A stretch of DNA of 64,000 nt from Pseudomonas azotoformans (lineage in GTDB: Bacteria; Pseudomonadota; Gammaproteobacteria; Pseudomonadales; Pseudomonadaceae). This document shows, piece by piece, positions 41,033-50,480 of the stretch. The number at the start of each line of letters is the position of its first letter. The stretch's first letter is position 1. Under the pieces are notes generated by a model. That model had not been told where the DNA came from, did no database searches, and saw only the letters and a program-made list of their open reading frames with translations. The translations under genes were made by a program, and so were the position numbers. The DNA lies in assembly GCF_900103345.1 (NCBI RefSeq), contig NZ_LT629702.1:6177501-6241500 (forward strand), read 5' to 3'.

Positions 41033-41097
41033 CCAGCGTTGCCAAGGATAAAGGCGCCGCTTGAGCTTGAGGTCGAACTCACCAAAGGACTATAACA

Positions 41098-42102
41098 ATG
41101 GCTCTCAGTAAAGAAGCGCCGGAGTTTGACATCGACGATGAGGTTCTCCTGATGGAGACCGGTATCGCTACGGAATCGATGTCGAATGAGGGACCTGCTG
41201 TACCTTCAGTTCGCACCAAATCCAAGAACTCCACCGCGTTAAAGCAACACAAGTACATTGACTACACTCGGGCGCTCGATGCGACCCAGCTGTACCTCAA
41301 TGAAATCGGTTTTTCCCCTCTGCTGACCCCCGAAGAAGAAGTCCATTTTGCGCGATTGTCGCAGAAGGGCGATCCGGCTGGGCGCAAGCGCATGATTGAA
41401 AGCAACCTGCGCCTGGTGGTGAAAATCGCCCGGCGCTATGTCAATCGTGGGCTGTCCCTGTTGGACCTGATCGAGGAAGGCAACCTGGGCCTGATCCGGG
41501 CGGTGGAGAAGTTCGACCCTGAGCGGGGCTTCCGCTTTTCGACCTATGCCACCTGGTGGATTCGCCAGACCATCGAACGGGCGATCATGAATCAGACCCG
41601 CACGATCCGGTTGCCGATCCATGTGGTCAAGGAGCTCAACGTCTACCTGCGGGCAGCGCGTGAGCTTACCCAAAAACTCGATCATGAACCTTCGCCCGAA
41701 GAAATCGCCAACCTGCTGGAAAAACCGGTAGGGGAGGTCAAGCGCATGCTGGGTCTCAATGAGCGTGTGTCTTCGGTCGACGTCTCGCTGGGTCCGGATT
41801 CGGATAAAACCCTGCTGGACACCCTGACCGATGATCGTCCTACGGACCCTTGTGAGCTGTTGCAGGATGATGATCTGTCCCAAAGTATTGACCAGTGGCT
41901 GTCAGAGCTCACGGACAAGCAGCGCGAGGTGGTGATTCGCCGCTTCGGCCTGCGCGGCCATGAGAGCAGCACCCTGGAGGATGTAGGCCTGGAGATCGGC
42001 TTGACCCGTGAGCGGGTGCGGCAGATCCAGGTAGAAGGGCTCAAGCGCCTGCGCGAGATCCTGGAGAAGAATGGCTTGTCGAGTGAGTCGTTGTTTCAAT
42101 AA
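41098..42102 (+). CDS. rpoS: RNA polymerase sigma factor RpoS (sigma-38)
   Basis: Stationary-phase and general stress sigma factor. The 334 aa have an acidic N-terminus, region 1.2 ([16 protein letters not shown]), region 2 ([20 protein letters not shown], then [19 protein letters not shown]), region 3 and region 4 with the HTH ([20 protein letters not shown]). No frameshift or truncation is present, unlike the rpoS mutations common in laboratory strains. Downstream lie repeats and a cold-shock gene, not the rsmZ-fdxA pair known from P. aeruginosa. Confidence 0.98.
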   Translation: MALSKEAPEFDIDDEVLLMETGIATESMSNEGPAVPSVRTKSKNSTALKQHKYIDYTRALDATQLYLNEIGFSPLLTPEEEVHFARLSQKGDPAGRKRMIESNLRLVVKIARRYVNRGLSLLDLIEEGNLGLIRAVEKFDPERGFRFSTYATWWIRQTIERAIMNQTRTIRLPIHVVKELNVYLRAARELTQKLDHEPSPEEIANLLEKPVGEVKRMLGLNERVSSVDVSLGPDSDKTLLDTLTDDRPTDPCELLQDDDLSQSIDQWLSELTDKQREVVIRRFGLRGHESSTLEDVGLEIGLTRERVRQIQVEGLKRLREILEKNGLSSESLFQ

Positions 42103-42116
42103 CGAACTGGCTTGAA

Positions 42117-42206
42117 TGTGGGAGGGGGCTTGCCCCCGATGGCGGTGGTTCAGTCAAATCTGTATTGACTGACACACTGAAATCGGGGGCAAGCCCCCTC
42201 CCACAT
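42117..42206. repeat. REP pair (REPIN-like), family A
   Basis: Same arms as the pairs at 3640 and 27031, beginning 14 nt past the rpoS stop codon. The spacer holds a second inner palindrome (TTCAGTCAA with TTGACTGA-like sequence). It may form the 3' end of rpoS mRNA. Confidence 0.85.
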
Positions 42207-42257
42207 TGGTTTTATGCAATGTCTGATATGGGGGGCAGGGCCAAATCCCAGGTACTG

Positions 42258-42363
42258 ATCGTTCCCACGCTCCGCGTGGGAATGCAGCCCCGGACGCTCT
42301 GCGTCCCAAGGCATGACGCAGAGCGTCACAAGAGGCATTCCCACGCAGGGCATGGGAACGATA
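42258..42363. repeat. Compound palindromic repeat (GTTCCCACGC family)
   Basis: About 106 nt of nested palindromes: GTTCCCACGC with GCGTGGGAA at the left, GGACGCTCTGCGTCC and GACGCAGAGCGTC in the middle, and GCATTCCCACGC with ATGGGAAC at the right; the outer ends also pair. It is unrelated to the REP families here and resembles a widespread Pseudomonas intergenic repeat. Contains no gene. Confidence 0.7.
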
Positions 42364-42365
42364 GG

Positions 42366-42402
42366 CATAAAAAAACCCCGCTTTTAAGGGCGGGGTCTTT
42401 TC
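42366..42402 (-). terminator. Terminator of the cold-shock gene
   Basis: ACCCCGC pairs with GCGGGGT around an AT-rich loop; read on the minus strand it is followed by seven T residues. The other strand ends in TCTTTT, so it may also work from the rpoS side. Confidence 0.85.
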
Positions 42403-42419
42403 GACTAAGTCAGTACAAG

Positions 42420-42629
42420 TTAGATAACTTGAACTTCTTCAGCTTGCATGCCTTTCTGACCGCGGGTAGCGATGAAAGAAACCTGTTGGCCTTCTTTCAG
42501 GCTTTTGAAGCCGTCGGATTGGATAGCTTTGAAGTGAACGAACAGGTCGTCACCGGATTGTGGAGTGATGAAGCCGAAGCCTTTTTCATCGTTGAACCAC
42601 TTAACGGTACCAGTTTGGCGATTAGACAT
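42420..42629 (-). CDS. CspA-family cold-shock protein
   Basis: A single OB-fold RNA/DNA-binding domain of 69 aa that melts mRNA structure. RNP1 is KGFGFI and RNP2 is LFVHF; the start is [17 protein letters not shown] perfect AAGGAG ribosome binding site precedes the ATG. Which of the several Pseudomonas paralogues it is cannot be settled by eye, so no symbol is given. Confidence 0.95.
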   Translation of the reverse strand: MSNRQTGTVKWFNDEKGFGFITPQSGDDLFVHFKAIQSDGFKSLKEGQQVSFIATRGQKGMQAEEVQVI

Positions 42630-43018
42630 GGTGTATCTCCTTGGACAAAGTTAACTGCGACTCAGGAAAAGCCCTGGCCGAGACTGAGTGCAAAGAGCAG
42701 GAAAAATTCTTGGAGATGGTTGGATCGAAATTCAACATATCGTGTAGAGATTCTCAGTGACACAAGCAGCACAGTGGCGCCACCTTAACCCTTTTTCCGG
42801 AACGTGCCAATGGTATTTCCGAAGGTTTCTCCATTTTCGTGACTGGCGGTGGTGTTTGCGGTCACCTTGCACGGCAATATTGGTCCCGGCCCCGCTGGCT
42901 GTGGCTTATAGCAGCAGGCGCGTTCATCAAGAAAAGCCGCGTGGCCTTTGAACCCCAACGCTGGCCCCGGTAAGATGCCCCACAGAATTTTTCCACCTCG
43001 CTATTCAGGACACCCGCC
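42630..43018. other. 389-nt divergent non-coding gap between the cold-shock gene and dcd
   Basis: Beyond the ribosome binding site of the cold-shock gene I see no gene or clear promoter. Cold-shock genes usually have long 5' leaders, so part of the gap is likely the leader of that mRNA. A sigma-54-like TGGCAC on the minus strand lacks the downstream GC and was rejected. The dcd promoter must lie in the right half. Confidence 0.5.
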
Positions 43019-43585
43019 ATGAGCATCAAATCGGACAAGTGGATTCGCCGCATGGCGCAGGAACACGGCATGATCGAACCGTTCGTCGAGCGCCAGATCC
43101 GTGGCCAAGGCGATGCCCCGGTGATTTCCTACGGCGTTTCCAGCTACGGCTACGATGTGCGCTGCGCCGATGAGTTCAAGGTGTTCACCAACATCAACTC
43201 GGCGATCGTCGATCCGAAGAACTTCGACGAAAAGAGCTTCGTCGACGTCAAGAGCGACGTGTGCATCATCCCGCCCAACTCCTTCGCCCTGGCGCGCACC
43301 GTGGAGTTCTTCCGTATCCCGCGTGACGTGCTGACCATCTGCCTGGGTAAAAGCACCTACGCGCGTTGCGGCATCATCGTCAACGTGACGCCGCTTGAGC
43401 CGGAGTGGGAAGGCCACGTGACCCTCGAGTTCTCCAACACCACCACCTTGCCGGCGAAGATCTACGCCAACGAAGGTGTGGCGCAGATGCTGTTCCTACA
43501 GTCCGACGAGGCCTGTGAAGTGTCCTACAAAGACCGTGCCGGCAAGTACCAGGGCCAGCGCGGCGTCACCCTCCCACGCGCTTGA
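43019..43585 (+). CDS. dcd: dCTP deaminase
   Basis: Deaminates dCTP to dUTP, feeding dTMP synthesis. The 188 aa have [35 protein letters not shown], the loop [10 protein letters not shown], and the catalytic Glu in [16 protein letters not shown]. Family length matches. An unpaired single gene here; a GC-rich hairpin follows. Confidence 0.97.
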   Translation: MSIKSDKWIRRMAQEHGMIEPFVERQIRGQGDAPVISYGVSSYGYDVRCADEFKVFTNINSAIVDPKNFDEKSFVDVKSDVCIIPPNSFALARTVEFFRIPRDVLTICLGKSTYARCGIIVNVTPLEPEWEGHVTLEFSNTTTLPAKIYANEGVAQMLFLQSDEACEVSYKDRAGKYQGQRGVTLPRA

Positions 43586-43650
43586 TCGAAAGGTCTTACA
43601 CGCAAAGGGAATTAGTCTGCGGAAAGTGACTCTATCTAGGTGTACTGCCT

Positions 43651-43671
43651 CGGCGCGTGTAAAACGCGCCG
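43651..43671 (+). other. Hairpin between dcd and the small protein gene
   Basis: CGGCGCGT and ACGCGCCG pair around GTAAA. Lacking a T tract, it could be a weak dcd terminator or a leader structure for the next small gene, 22 nt downstream. Confidence 0.4.
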
Positions 43672-43693
43672 GGCCACGCTTGAGGAGTACCTT

Positions 43694-43891
43694 ATGAAGC
43701 TTGACCCGCGAATCAGCGCAGAACTTGCCCGGCTTGAACCCAACCAGATTGGCGTTCTGGCCTGGTCCCTGATGGCCGACCCCGCATACGGGGGCGGCAT
43801 CCCCGGCCAACCCGAGCCGGACTATCCGCAACCCACAGAACCCGGTGAGCCGACCCTGCCGGACGAGCCACCACCCGCACCTGTTGCCTGA
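43694..43891 (+). CDS. Small proline-rich protein of unknown function (65 aa)
   Basis: The start MKLDPRISAELARLEPNQIGVLAWSLMADPAYGG is preceded by GAGGAG at ideal spacing, which is good evidence of translation. The first 35 residues look ordered and partly helical. The C-terminal half is a Pro/Glu/Gln tail (PEPDYPQPTEPGEP), acidic and probably disordered. There is no signal peptide or membrane helix. I do not recognise the family. It ends 3 nt from the stop of pdeM on the other strand, so the two transcripts converge. Confidence 0.7.
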   Translation: MKLDPRISAELARLEPNQIGVLAWSLMADPAYGGGIPGQPEPDYPQPTEPGEPTLPDEPPPAPVA

Positions 43892-43894
43892 TAC

Positions 43895-44545
43895 CTAACC
43901 CACTGGCCACACCTCCTGATCGCCGACCACAAAGAGTCGGTGGTCATCGGCCTGCTCCACCGCAAAGCCACCGGTAAACGCGCCAAACGCCGGCAACAAA
44001 CTGACCCGCGTCCCGATCTGAAAGCACGGCAGCCGCAGGCGTTGCCGACCCTTGCCACGCAAGCGATACACCGGATGCACATGCCCCGCCAGCACGTGGT
44101 GGCTGGGGTGGGCATCCGGTTCGTGCTGCAAGGCAAAGGGGCCCATCAGCAGCGGTTCCGGCACCACTTCAATCTTCAGGTCCGGCGGTGGGTCACCGGC
44201 GCGTTTATCGTGATTGCCGCGCACCAGGGTCATGGGCAACGAGGGATGACGCTCGCGCCAAGCCCGCAACGCGCCCAGTGTGCCGCTGGCGTGGGAGCCG
44301 GGGCCATGCAGGAAGTCGCCAAGAAAGATCACCTGCGCGCACCCATGGGTAGCGAGCAGCCGGTCCAGCCGCTCAAGGTTGGCAGTGGTGGTCCCTTGCG
44401 GCACCGGCTGCCCCAGGCTGCGGTACGCCGAGGCCTTGCCAAAGTGCGCATCGGCAATCAACAGGCACCCGCGCGCAGGCCAGTAGATCGCCTTGTCTGC
44501 CAGCAACCACAATTGCTCACCTTCAAGCGTTATTGAACAGACCAT
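43895..44545 (-). CDS. pdeM: Ligase-associated DNA damage response phosphoesterase PdeM
   Basis: Calcineurin-like metallophosphoesterase, 216 aa, of the family encoded with an ATP-dependent ligase, an exonuclease and a DEXH helicase. All metal motifs are present: IADAHFGKA, FLGDFLHGPGSH, RGNHDKRAG and LAGHVHPVYR. The ATG shares one base with the helicase stop codon, implying coupling. The ligase and exonuclease partners are encoded about 7 kb upstream on the same strand. Confidence 0.92.
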   Translation of the reverse strand: MVCSITLEGEQLWLLADKAIYWPARGCLLIADAHFGKASAYRSLGQPVPQGTTTANLERLDRLLATHGCAQVIFLGDFLHGPGSHASGTLGALRAWRERHPSLPMTLVRGNHDKRAGDPPPDLKIEVVPEPLLMGPFALQHEPDAHPSHHVLAGHVHPVYRLRGKGRQRLRLPCFQIGTRVSLLPAFGAFTGGFAVEQADDHRLFVVGDQEVWPVG

Positions 44546-47025
44546 CAGCGCTTCCCGTTATCCGCGACCTTTTCCAGGTCCTTGACCATTCGCGCAATGC
44601 GCTCCGAGAGTTTTTCCGAACTCATGCTTTCGCGCATCCGCTCGACCAGCAGCGGAAAGGCCAGGGGAGTCGGCCGTTCGATCCGGTGCAGGTCCAGCTT
44701 CAGCGCCGACAGATGACGCAACGTCGCTTCCAGCCGACGAATATCCAACTCATCGCGCAGGACTTCTTCCCCGGCCTGGGTCAGCAACAGGTTCTGCGGG
44801 TCATACTGCTTGAACACCTCGAAGAACAGACCACTGGACGCCTGCACCTGCCGCGTACTTTTCGGTGCGCCGGGGTAGCCGGCAAACACCAACCCGGCGA
44901 TGCGTGCGATCTCACGAAAACGGCGCAGGGCCAGTTCCCCGGCATTCAGGCTGGCGGCCACGTCTTCCAGCAGGTTCTCAGGACTCAGCAGCGCGTCATT
45001 CAACAACACCGGCCAATCCACAGGCGTGGCGCTCAACAACTCCAGCCCGTAGTCATTCACGGCAATCGAAAAGGTCACTGCCTGCCCCTGGCTCACCCGC
45101 CACGCCAACAGACTCGCCAGTCCCAGATGCACCTGGCGCCCGGCGAACGGATAGAGAAACAGGTGCCAGCCTTCCCGGGATTTCAGCGCTTCGGCCAGCA
45201 GATGCTCGCGCGTCGGCAGGCCGGACCAGCGCAACTGCGTCTGCAACAGGGGTTGCACCGCGTGCATCTCCGGGCCTTTAAACTGCCCGTGCGCCGCCGC
45301 ATCAAAACGCTCCACCACCGCCTGGGCCAGCTCGTTGGAAAGCGGCATGCGCCCGCCATTCCAGCGCGGCACGGCGGCTTTTTTGGCGTTGCTGCGGCGC
45401 ACGTAGGCGGTCATGTTTTCCACGCGCACCAGCTCCAGCAGGCGCCCGGCAAACAGGAAACCATCACCGGGCTTGAGCCGCGCGATAAAACCTTCCTCGA
45501 CACTGCCCAGGTTCTTGCCGCCACCGCCCTTGCTCCAGTATTTCAAATGGATGCTCGCGTCACTGACGATGGTGCCCACGCTCATGCGATGACGGCGCGC
45601 CAGGCGGGCATCGGGGACACGCCAGACGCCCTGTTCATCCGGCTCCACGCGGCGGTAGTCCGGATAGGCGGTCAGCGACAGGCCGCCATGGCGCACAAAC
45701 CCCAGGGCCCACGCCCAGTCGTCGTCCGTGAGGTCGCGGTACGCCCACGCGCCGCGCACTTCCGTCAGCAACGCATCCGGCGTAAACCCGCCGCCCAGCG
45801 CCATGCTCACCAAATGTTGTACGAGTACATCCAGCGGTTTGTGCGGTGATTCCCGCGCTTCAATGCGTCGCTGGGCAATTGCATCCTGGGCCGCCGCCGC
45901 TTCCACCAGTTCCAGGCTGTGGGTCGGCACCAGCGTCACCCGCGAGGGCCGCCCCGGCGCATGCCCCGAGCGCCCGGCGCGTTGCATCAGGCGTGCAACA
46001 CCTTTGGCCGAGCCAATCTGCAACACGCGCTCCACCGGCAGGAAGTCCACCCCCAGGTCCAGGCTGGAGGTGCACACCACGGCCTTGAGTTGGCCGTCCT
46101 TCAACGCCCGTTCCACCCAGTCGCGGGTCTCCCGTGACAGCGAGCCATGGTGCAAGGCAATCACCCCAGCCCAGTCGGGCCGGGCGTCCAGCAACGCCTG
46201 GTACCAGATTTCCGACTGCGCTCGCGTATTAGTAAACACCAGGCAACTGCTGCTGCTTTCGACCTCGGCCACCACCTGGGGCAACATTTTCAAGCCGATG
46301 TGCCCGGCCCAGGGAAAGCGCTCGGCAACCGGCGGCAGCAAGGTGTCGACCTTCAACTCTTTGGCTGTTTGCCCCTGTACATTGATCCCGTCGCCTTGTG
46401 GAACCAACACCTCCAAAGCGTGGGATTGGTTACCCAAGGTCGCTGAAATGCCCCACACCATCAAACCCGGATGCCAGTGCCGCAGCCGCGCCAGCGCCAG
46501 TTGCAACTGCACGCCGCGTTTGTTGCCGATCAATTCATGCCATTCATCGACGATCACCATGCGCACCTGCGCCAGGCTCATTTCGCTGTCGGCGCGGGCG
46601 AGCATCAGGGTCAGGCTTTCCGGGGTGGTCACCAGCGCGGTGGGCTGGCGCCGTGTCTGGCGGGCGCGCTCGCTGCTGCTGGTGTCGCCGGTGCGCAGGC
46701 CGACGCTCCAGGGAATCTGCAGGGCTTCCAGCGGTGCTTCGAGGGCGCGTGCGGTGTCGGCCGCCAGGGCCCGCATGGGCGTGATCCACAGCACCGTCAG
46801 CGGTTCAGCGGGTGGTTTGCGTTTACCGGTCACGGGCGGGCGAGTGATGGCGAAGCGATTGAGCGCCGCGAACCACAGCGCGTAGGTCTTGCCGGCGCCG
46901 GTGCTGGCGTGCAGCAAGCCCGACTGGCCGCCCTTGACCGCCGCCCACACCTCTTTCTGGAACGCAAACGGCTTCCAGCCTTTGGCGGCAAACCACTGTC
47001 TGGCGAAGTCGATGGGTTTTGCCAT
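44545..47025 (-). CDS. Ligase-associated DNA damage response DEXH-box helicase (Lhr-like)
   Basis: Superfamily 2 helicase of 826 aa. Motif I is STGAGKT (41-47), motif Ia TPMRALA, motif II DEWH (160-163), motif III SATLGN; the second RecA domain has [11 protein letters not shown] and the [11 protein letters not shown] motif VI. A Lhr-type C-terminal region follows, with no long extension. The frame stays open for 174 codons upstream, but that stretch reads as Arg/Gly-rich shadow of the ABC ATPase gene, so I start at [12 protein letters not shown]. The ribosome binding site is weak. A perfect hairpin lies just upstream. Confidence 0.92.
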   Translation of the reverse strand: MAKPIDFARQWFAAKGWKPFAFQKEVWAAVKGGQSGLLHASTGAGKTYALWFAALNRFAITRPPVTGKRKPPAEPLTVLWITPMRALAADTARALEAPLEALQIPWSVGLRTGDTSSSERARQTRRQPTALVTTPESLTLMLARADSEMSLAQVRMVIVDEWHELIGNKRGVQLQLALARLRHWHPGLMVWGISATLGNQSHALEVLVPQGDGINVQGQTAKELKVDTLLPPVAERFPWAGHIGLKMLPQVVAEVESSSSCLVFTNTRAQSEIWYQALLDARPDWAGVIALHHGSLSRETRDWVERALKDGQLKAVVCTSSLDLGVDFLPVERVLQIGSAKGVARLMQRAGRSGHAPGRPSRVTLVPTHSLELVEAAAAQDAIAQRRIEARESPHKPLDVLVQHLVSMALGGGFTPDALLTEVRGAWAYRDLTDDDWAWALGFVRHGGLSLTAYPDYRRVEPDEQGVWRVPDARLARRHRMSVGTIVSDASIHLKYWSKGGGGKNLGSVEEGFIARLKPGDGFLFAGRLLELVRVENMTAYVRRSNAKKAAVPRWNGGRMPLSNELAQAVVERFDAAAHGQFKGPEMHAVQPLLQTQLRWSGLPTREHLLAEALKSREGWHLFLYPFAGRQVHLGLASLLAWRVSQGQAVTFSIAVNDYGLELLSATPVDWPVLLNDALLSPENLLEDVAASLNAGELALRRFREIARIAGLVFAGYPGAPKSTRQVQASSGLFFEVFKQYDPQNLLLTQAGEEVLRDELDIRRLEATLRHLSALKLDLHRIERPTPLAFPLLVERMRESMSSEKLSERIARMVKDLEKVADNGKR

Positions 47026-47039
47026 GGGGCGGCGCAACT

Positions 47040-47068
47040 CTGGAAGGTCTATTCCACAGACCTTCCAG
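47040..47068 (-). terminator. Hairpin between the ABC transporter operon and the helicase gene
   Basis: An 11-bp perfect stem (CTGGAAGGTCT with AGACCTTCCAG) with a 7-nt loop starts 14 nt past the stop of the ATPase gene. There is no T tract. It could end the transporter transcript or, lying 15 nt from the helicase start, hinder its translation. Confidence 0.5.
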
Positions 47069-47081
47069 CGCGCCCAAAGGT

Positions 47082-47846
47082 TTACTTCAAATTGCCACTC
47101 AGGAACTGCTGCAAACGCTCGCTCTTCGGATTGCCCAGCACGTCTTCCGGCGCGCCTTGTTCTTCCACCAGGCCCTGATGCAGGAACAGCACTTGGCTCG
47201 ACACCTTGCGCGCAAAGCTCATCTCGTGGGTCACCATGATCATGGTGCGACCTTCCTCGGCCAGGCCCTGGATCACCTTCAATACTTCGCCCACCAGCTC
47301 CGGGTCGAGGGCCGAGGTGGGCTCGTCGAACAGCATCACCTCCGGTTCCATCGCCAGGGCGCGGGCGATGGCGACGCGTTGTTGCTGGCCGCCGGACAGG
47401 AATGCCGGGTATTGATCGGCCACGCGTGCCGGCAGGCCGACCTTGTCGAGGTAGCGACGCGCACGGTCTTCTGCGTCCTTCTTGCTGCAACCCAGCACTC
47501 GGCGCGGGGCCATGGTGATGTTTTCCAGCACGCTCATGTGGCTCCACAGGTTGAAGTGCTGGAACACCATGGCCAGGCGTGTGCGCAGGCGCTGCAATTC
47601 GGCGTCATCGGCCACGCGCATGCCGTGGCGGTCGCTGACCATGCGGATCGGCTGGCCATCGAGGGTCATGGCGCCGTCGTTAGGGGTTTCGAGGAAGTTG
47701 ATGCAGCGCAAGAAGGTGCTCTTGCCCGAGCCGCTGGCGCCGATCAGGCTGATCACGTCGCCGGTCCTGGCCTTGAGCGAAACACCTTTGAGCACCTCAT
47801 TGTCGCCATAGCTTTTATGCAGGCCTTCAACGGTCAATTTGTACAT
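47082..47846 (-). CDS. Polar/basic amino-acid ABC transporter, ATP-binding subunit (HisP/AotP type)
   Basis: Energises uptake of a polar, probably basic, amino acid. The 254 aa show Walker [11 protein letters not shown]-loop VFQHFNLW, signature [15 protein letters not shown] and Walker [14 protein letters not shown]. The start [15 protein letters not shown] has GAGGA upstream; an earlier ATG would run back into the preceding gene. It is the last gene of a five-gene operon (binding protein, two permeases, deacylase, ATPase). Confidence 0.92.
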   Translation of the reverse strand: MYKLTVEGLHKSYGDNEVLKGVSLKARTGDVISLIGASGSGKSTFLRCINFLETPNDGAMTLDGQPIRMVSDRHGMRVADDAELQRLRTRLAMVFQHFNLWSHMSVLENITMAPRRVLGCSKKDAEDRARRYLDKVGLPARVADQYPAFLSGGQQQRVAIARALAMEPEVMLFDEPTSALDPELVGEVLKVIQGLAEEGRTMIMVTHEMSFARKVSSQVLFLHQGLVEEQGAPEDVLGNPKSERLQQFLSGNLK

Positions 47847-47859
47847 GGGGCGTGCATCC

Positions 47860-48978
47860 TCAAGGCGAAAGTAGATAGCCGCTGCGATAGGCCTCGGTGC
47901 CTGCGACATGGCCGATGACCATCCCGGCAGTGGCCATGCGGCGTAGCGAGCGGGCGTAAAGCAGGCCGGCCTTCTGGCAGTGCACGGGCGTTACGCGGTC
48001 GGTAATGGGGTCGATGATTTCAGCGATCAGTTGCCCGGCTTCCAGGTATTCGCCGGGCAGGGCGCTGAACACCAGCAGGCCGCCCACCGGCGTCGCCACC
48101 GGTTCAACGCCGGCCAGCGGCGTGGCGGGGTAGGGCAGGTCCGGCAGTGGTGCGACATCGCCGGCAATGGCGCCGAAGTGAACCAGGTAATCGATGATCG
48201 CCTGGCAGTCGAGCGCCGCCAGGCCATGGTTGACGTCACCTTGGCCGCGCAACTCGACGGTCACCGAAAAGCTGCCCATGGGGATCGGGAAGCGCTCGCC
48301 GAAGCGTTGCTGCAACTGCCACCACACCAGGGTGAAGCACTCATCGAAGGATTGCCCGCCGGAGTCGGTGGCGAGCAAATTCGCCTCCGAACCGATATAC
48401 CGCGCCAACGGTTCCACCTGTGGCCAGGCTTCGGGCGTGGTGTACAGGTGCGCCACGGCTTCGAAGTCGCAATGCAGGTCCAGCACCATATCGGCGTCGC
48501 AGGCCAGGCGTTGCAGGACCAGGCGCTGGGACTGCAGTTGGGTGTCGGCACTTTGCGCGGCGAGGGCAGTGGACAGCGCGCTGCGGATCAGTTTGGCGTT
48601 GCGCTGGGGGTCGTCCCCGAGCAAGTCTTTGATCTGGTCGCCCACCGCGTCACTGAGGTCGACAAACAGGCGATTGAAGTTCTGCCCGCTTTCCAATTCA
48701 TAGCGGCCCAGCGGGATATCCATCAACACCTGTTCCAGGCCCACCGGGTTGGCGATGGGCACCAGCACGATCTCGCTGCGCAGGCGCCCGGCGGCGGCCA
48801 ACTTCGCCAGCTGCACCTTGAGGTGCCAGGCCACCAGCATGCCGGGCAGTTCGTCGGCATGCAGCGACGACTGGATGTAGATCTTGCCTTCGGCCTGTTC
48901 CGGGCCGAAGTGAAAACTGTGGATCTGCCGCGCCGTGCCGGGCACCGGCGCGATCAACTCATGAATCTGATGCCGCAT
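47860..48978 (-). CDS. Succinylglutamate desuccinylase/aspartoacylase-family protein (AotO-like)
   Basis: The 372 aa belong to the M14-like deacylase family. Zinc-binding residues are in SLHADELPG (His and Glu) and VLDLHCDFEA (His); a C-terminal lipoyl-like beta domain (GGLLVFSALPGEYLEAGQLIAEI) follows. A gene of this family (aotO) lies in the Pseudomonas arginine/ornithine operon aotJQMOP, in the same position between permease M and the ATPase. It may deacylate an imported acyl amino acid, but its substrate is not shown by the sequence. Confidence 0.85.
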   Translation of the reverse strand: MRHQIHELIAPVPGTARQIHSFHFGPEQAEGKIYIQSSLHADELPGMLVAWHLKVQLAKLAAAGRLRSEIVLVPIANPVGLEQVLMDIPLGRYELESGQNFNRLFVDLSDAVGDQIKDLLGDDPQRNAKLIRSALSTALAAQSADTQLQSQRLVLQRLACDADMVLDLHCDFEAVAHLYTTPEAWPQVEPLARYIGSEANLLATDSGGQSFDECFTLVWWQLQQRFGERFPIPMGSFSVTVELRGQGDVNHGLAALDCQAIIDYLVHFGAIAGDVAPLPDLPYPATPLAGVEPVATPVGGLLVFSALPGEYLEAGQLIAEIIDPITDRVTPVHCQKAGLLYARSLRRMATAGMVIGHVAGTEAYRSGYLLSP

Positions 48979-48987
48979 GAACGCTCC

Positions 48988-49698
48988 TTAATGGCTCGGC
49001 CCGAGAAAGGCCAGCCAACGGCGCTCCGCCAGACGAAACAGACCGACCAGGGCAAAGGTCACGGTCAGGTAGATCAGCGCAGCGATACCGAATGATTGAA
49101 AGGTCATGAAGGTGGCCGAGTTGGCATCCCGCGCCACTTTGAGGATGTCGGGGATCGTCGCGGTGAAAGCCACCGTGGTCGAGTGCAGCATCAGGATCAC
49201 TTCATTACTGTAGTAGGGCAGCGAGCGCCGCAGCGCCGACGGCATGATCACGTAGGCATAGAGCTTCCAGCCGCTCAAGCCGTAGGCCTTGGCCGCTTCG
49301 ACTTCGCCGTGGGCCATGCTGCGGATCGCCCCGGCGAAAATCTCTGTGGTGTAGGCGCAGGTGTTGAGGGCGAAGGCCAGGATGGTGCAGTTCATCGCAT
49401 CGCGAAAGAACGCATCCAGCAGCGGTTGCTCGCGCACGGCGGCGAGGCTGTAGATGCCGGTGTAACAGATCAGCAACTGGATATAGAGCGGCGTGCCCCG
49501 GAACAGGTAGGTGTAGAACTGCACCGGCCAGCGCACGAGGCGCTTGCGCGACACGCGGGCGATGGACAGCGGGATCGACACCAGAAAGCCGATGACCAGG
49601 GCGGCGCTGAGCAGCCACATCGTCATGGCCAGGCCGGTGATGTGCTGGCCGTCGCTATAAAGGAAGGGGCGCCAGTATTCCTGCAAGAGTTCGATCAT
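48988..49698 (-). CDS. Amino-acid ABC transporter permease, HisM-type
   Basis: Inner-membrane permease of 236 aa with several membrane helices (LSAALVIGFLVSIPLSIAR and others) and the EAA loop that docks the ATPase (GEVEAAKAYGLSGWKLYAYVIMPSALR). It overlaps the other permease by 4 nt and is expected to form a heterodimer with it. Confidence 0.92.
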   Translation of the reverse strand: MIELLQEYWRPFLYSDGQHITGLAMTMWLLSAALVIGFLVSIPLSIARVSRKRLVRWPVQFYTYLFRGTPLYIQLLICYTGIYSLAAVREQPLLDAFFRDAMNCTILAFALNTCAYTTEIFAGAIRSMAHGEVEAAKAYGLSGWKLYAYVIMPSALRRSLPYYSNEVILMLHSTTVAFTATIPDILKVARDANSATFMTFQSFGIAALIYLTVTFALVGLFRLAERRWLAFLGPSH

Positions 49699-50423
49699 CG
49701 TACGGCCTCCCGGGCGCCGGCGGAGTAGCGACGTTCAAGGCGGCGCAAAACGAAGTTGGACGCGCTGGTGATCAACAGGTAGATCAACGCGGCGATGACC
49801 AGGAAGTAAAACAGCTGATAAGTGCTCTTGCCGGCATCCTGAGCGGCCTTGACCAGGTCGGCCAGGCCGATGATCGACACCAGGGCCGTGGCCTTGAGCA
49901 TCACCATCCAGTTATTGCCGATGCCCGGCAGGGCAAAGCGCATCATTTGCGGGAAGGTCACGTAGCGAAACCGCTGACCGCGCTTGAGCCCGTAAGCCGT
50001 GGCGGCTTCCAGTTGGCCGCGCGGTACCGCGAGGATCGCCCCGCGAAAGGTCTCGGTGAAATACGCCCCGTAGATAAAACCCAGGGTGATCACCCCGGCG
50101 CTGAATGGGTCGATCTCGATGTATTCCCATTCCATGAAGTCGGTCAGGCCGGTGAGCCAGGTTTGCAGGCTGTAGAAAATCAGCAGCATCAGCACCAGGT
50201 CGGGCACACCGCGAATCAGCGTGGTGTAAAGCTGGGCGGGGATGCGCAGGAAGGGCAGGCTGGAAAGTTTGGCGCTGGCGCCGAGCAGGCCCAGCAACAC
50301 GCTGACGGCCAGGGACAGCACCGACAACTTGATGGTCATCCAGGTGCCTTGCAGCAACAGCGGGCCGAAACCCTTCAGGCTGAGCGCGCTCAACCCGAGG
50401 GTTTGCAACAATTCTTCGAACAT
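49695..50423 (-). CDS. Amino-acid ABC transporter permease, HisQ-type
   Basis: Inner-membrane permease of 242 aa. Membrane helices include LSVLSLAVSVLLGLLGA and VLMLLIFYSL; the EAA loop is RGQLEAATAYGLKRGQRFRYVTFPQMMR. It is the first permease gene after the binding protein and is preceded by a hairpin with a T tract that may reduce its expression relative to the binding protein. Confidence 0.92.
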   Translation of the reverse strand: MFEELLQTLGLSALSLKGFGPLLLQGTWMTIKLSVLSLAVSVLLGLLGASAKLSSLPFLRIPAQLYTTLIRGVPDLVLMLLIFYSLQTWLTGLTDFMEWEYIEIDPFSAGVITLGFIYGAYFTETFRGAILAVPRGQLEAATAYGLKRGQRFRYVTFPQMMRFALPGIGNNWMVMLKATALVSIIGLADLVKAAQDAGKSTYQLFYFLVIAALIYLLITSASNFVLRRLERRYSAGAREAVR

Positions 50424-50443
50424 AAATCAGGACCTATGGCGAT

Positions 50444-50474
50444 AAAAAAGCACCCCTCCAGGGGAAGGGCGCTC
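50444..50474 (-). terminator. Attenuator-like hairpin between binding protein and permease genes
   Basis: Read on the minus strand, a short GC-rich stem (CCCC-TGGA-GGGG with weaker outer pairing) is followed by TTTTTTA. Such a site commonly gives an excess of binding protein over the membrane subunits. Confidence 0.6.
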
Positions 50475-50480
50475 CAGGCA

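Noticed and set aside
42103..42420. The small RNA gene rsmZ after rpoS
   Set aside because: The gap is filled by a REP pair, a palindromic repeat and a terminator; no array of GGA-loop hairpins is visible.
42799..42809. TGGCAC upstream of the cold-shock gene as a sigma-54 -24 element
   Set aside because: The GC of the -12 element is missing at the required spacing.
47026..47547. A 174-codon N-terminal extension of the DEXH helicase
   Set aside because: It overlaps the ABC ATPase gene in another frame and reads as an Arg/Gly/Pro-rich shadow; helicase homology starts at [10 protein letters not shown].
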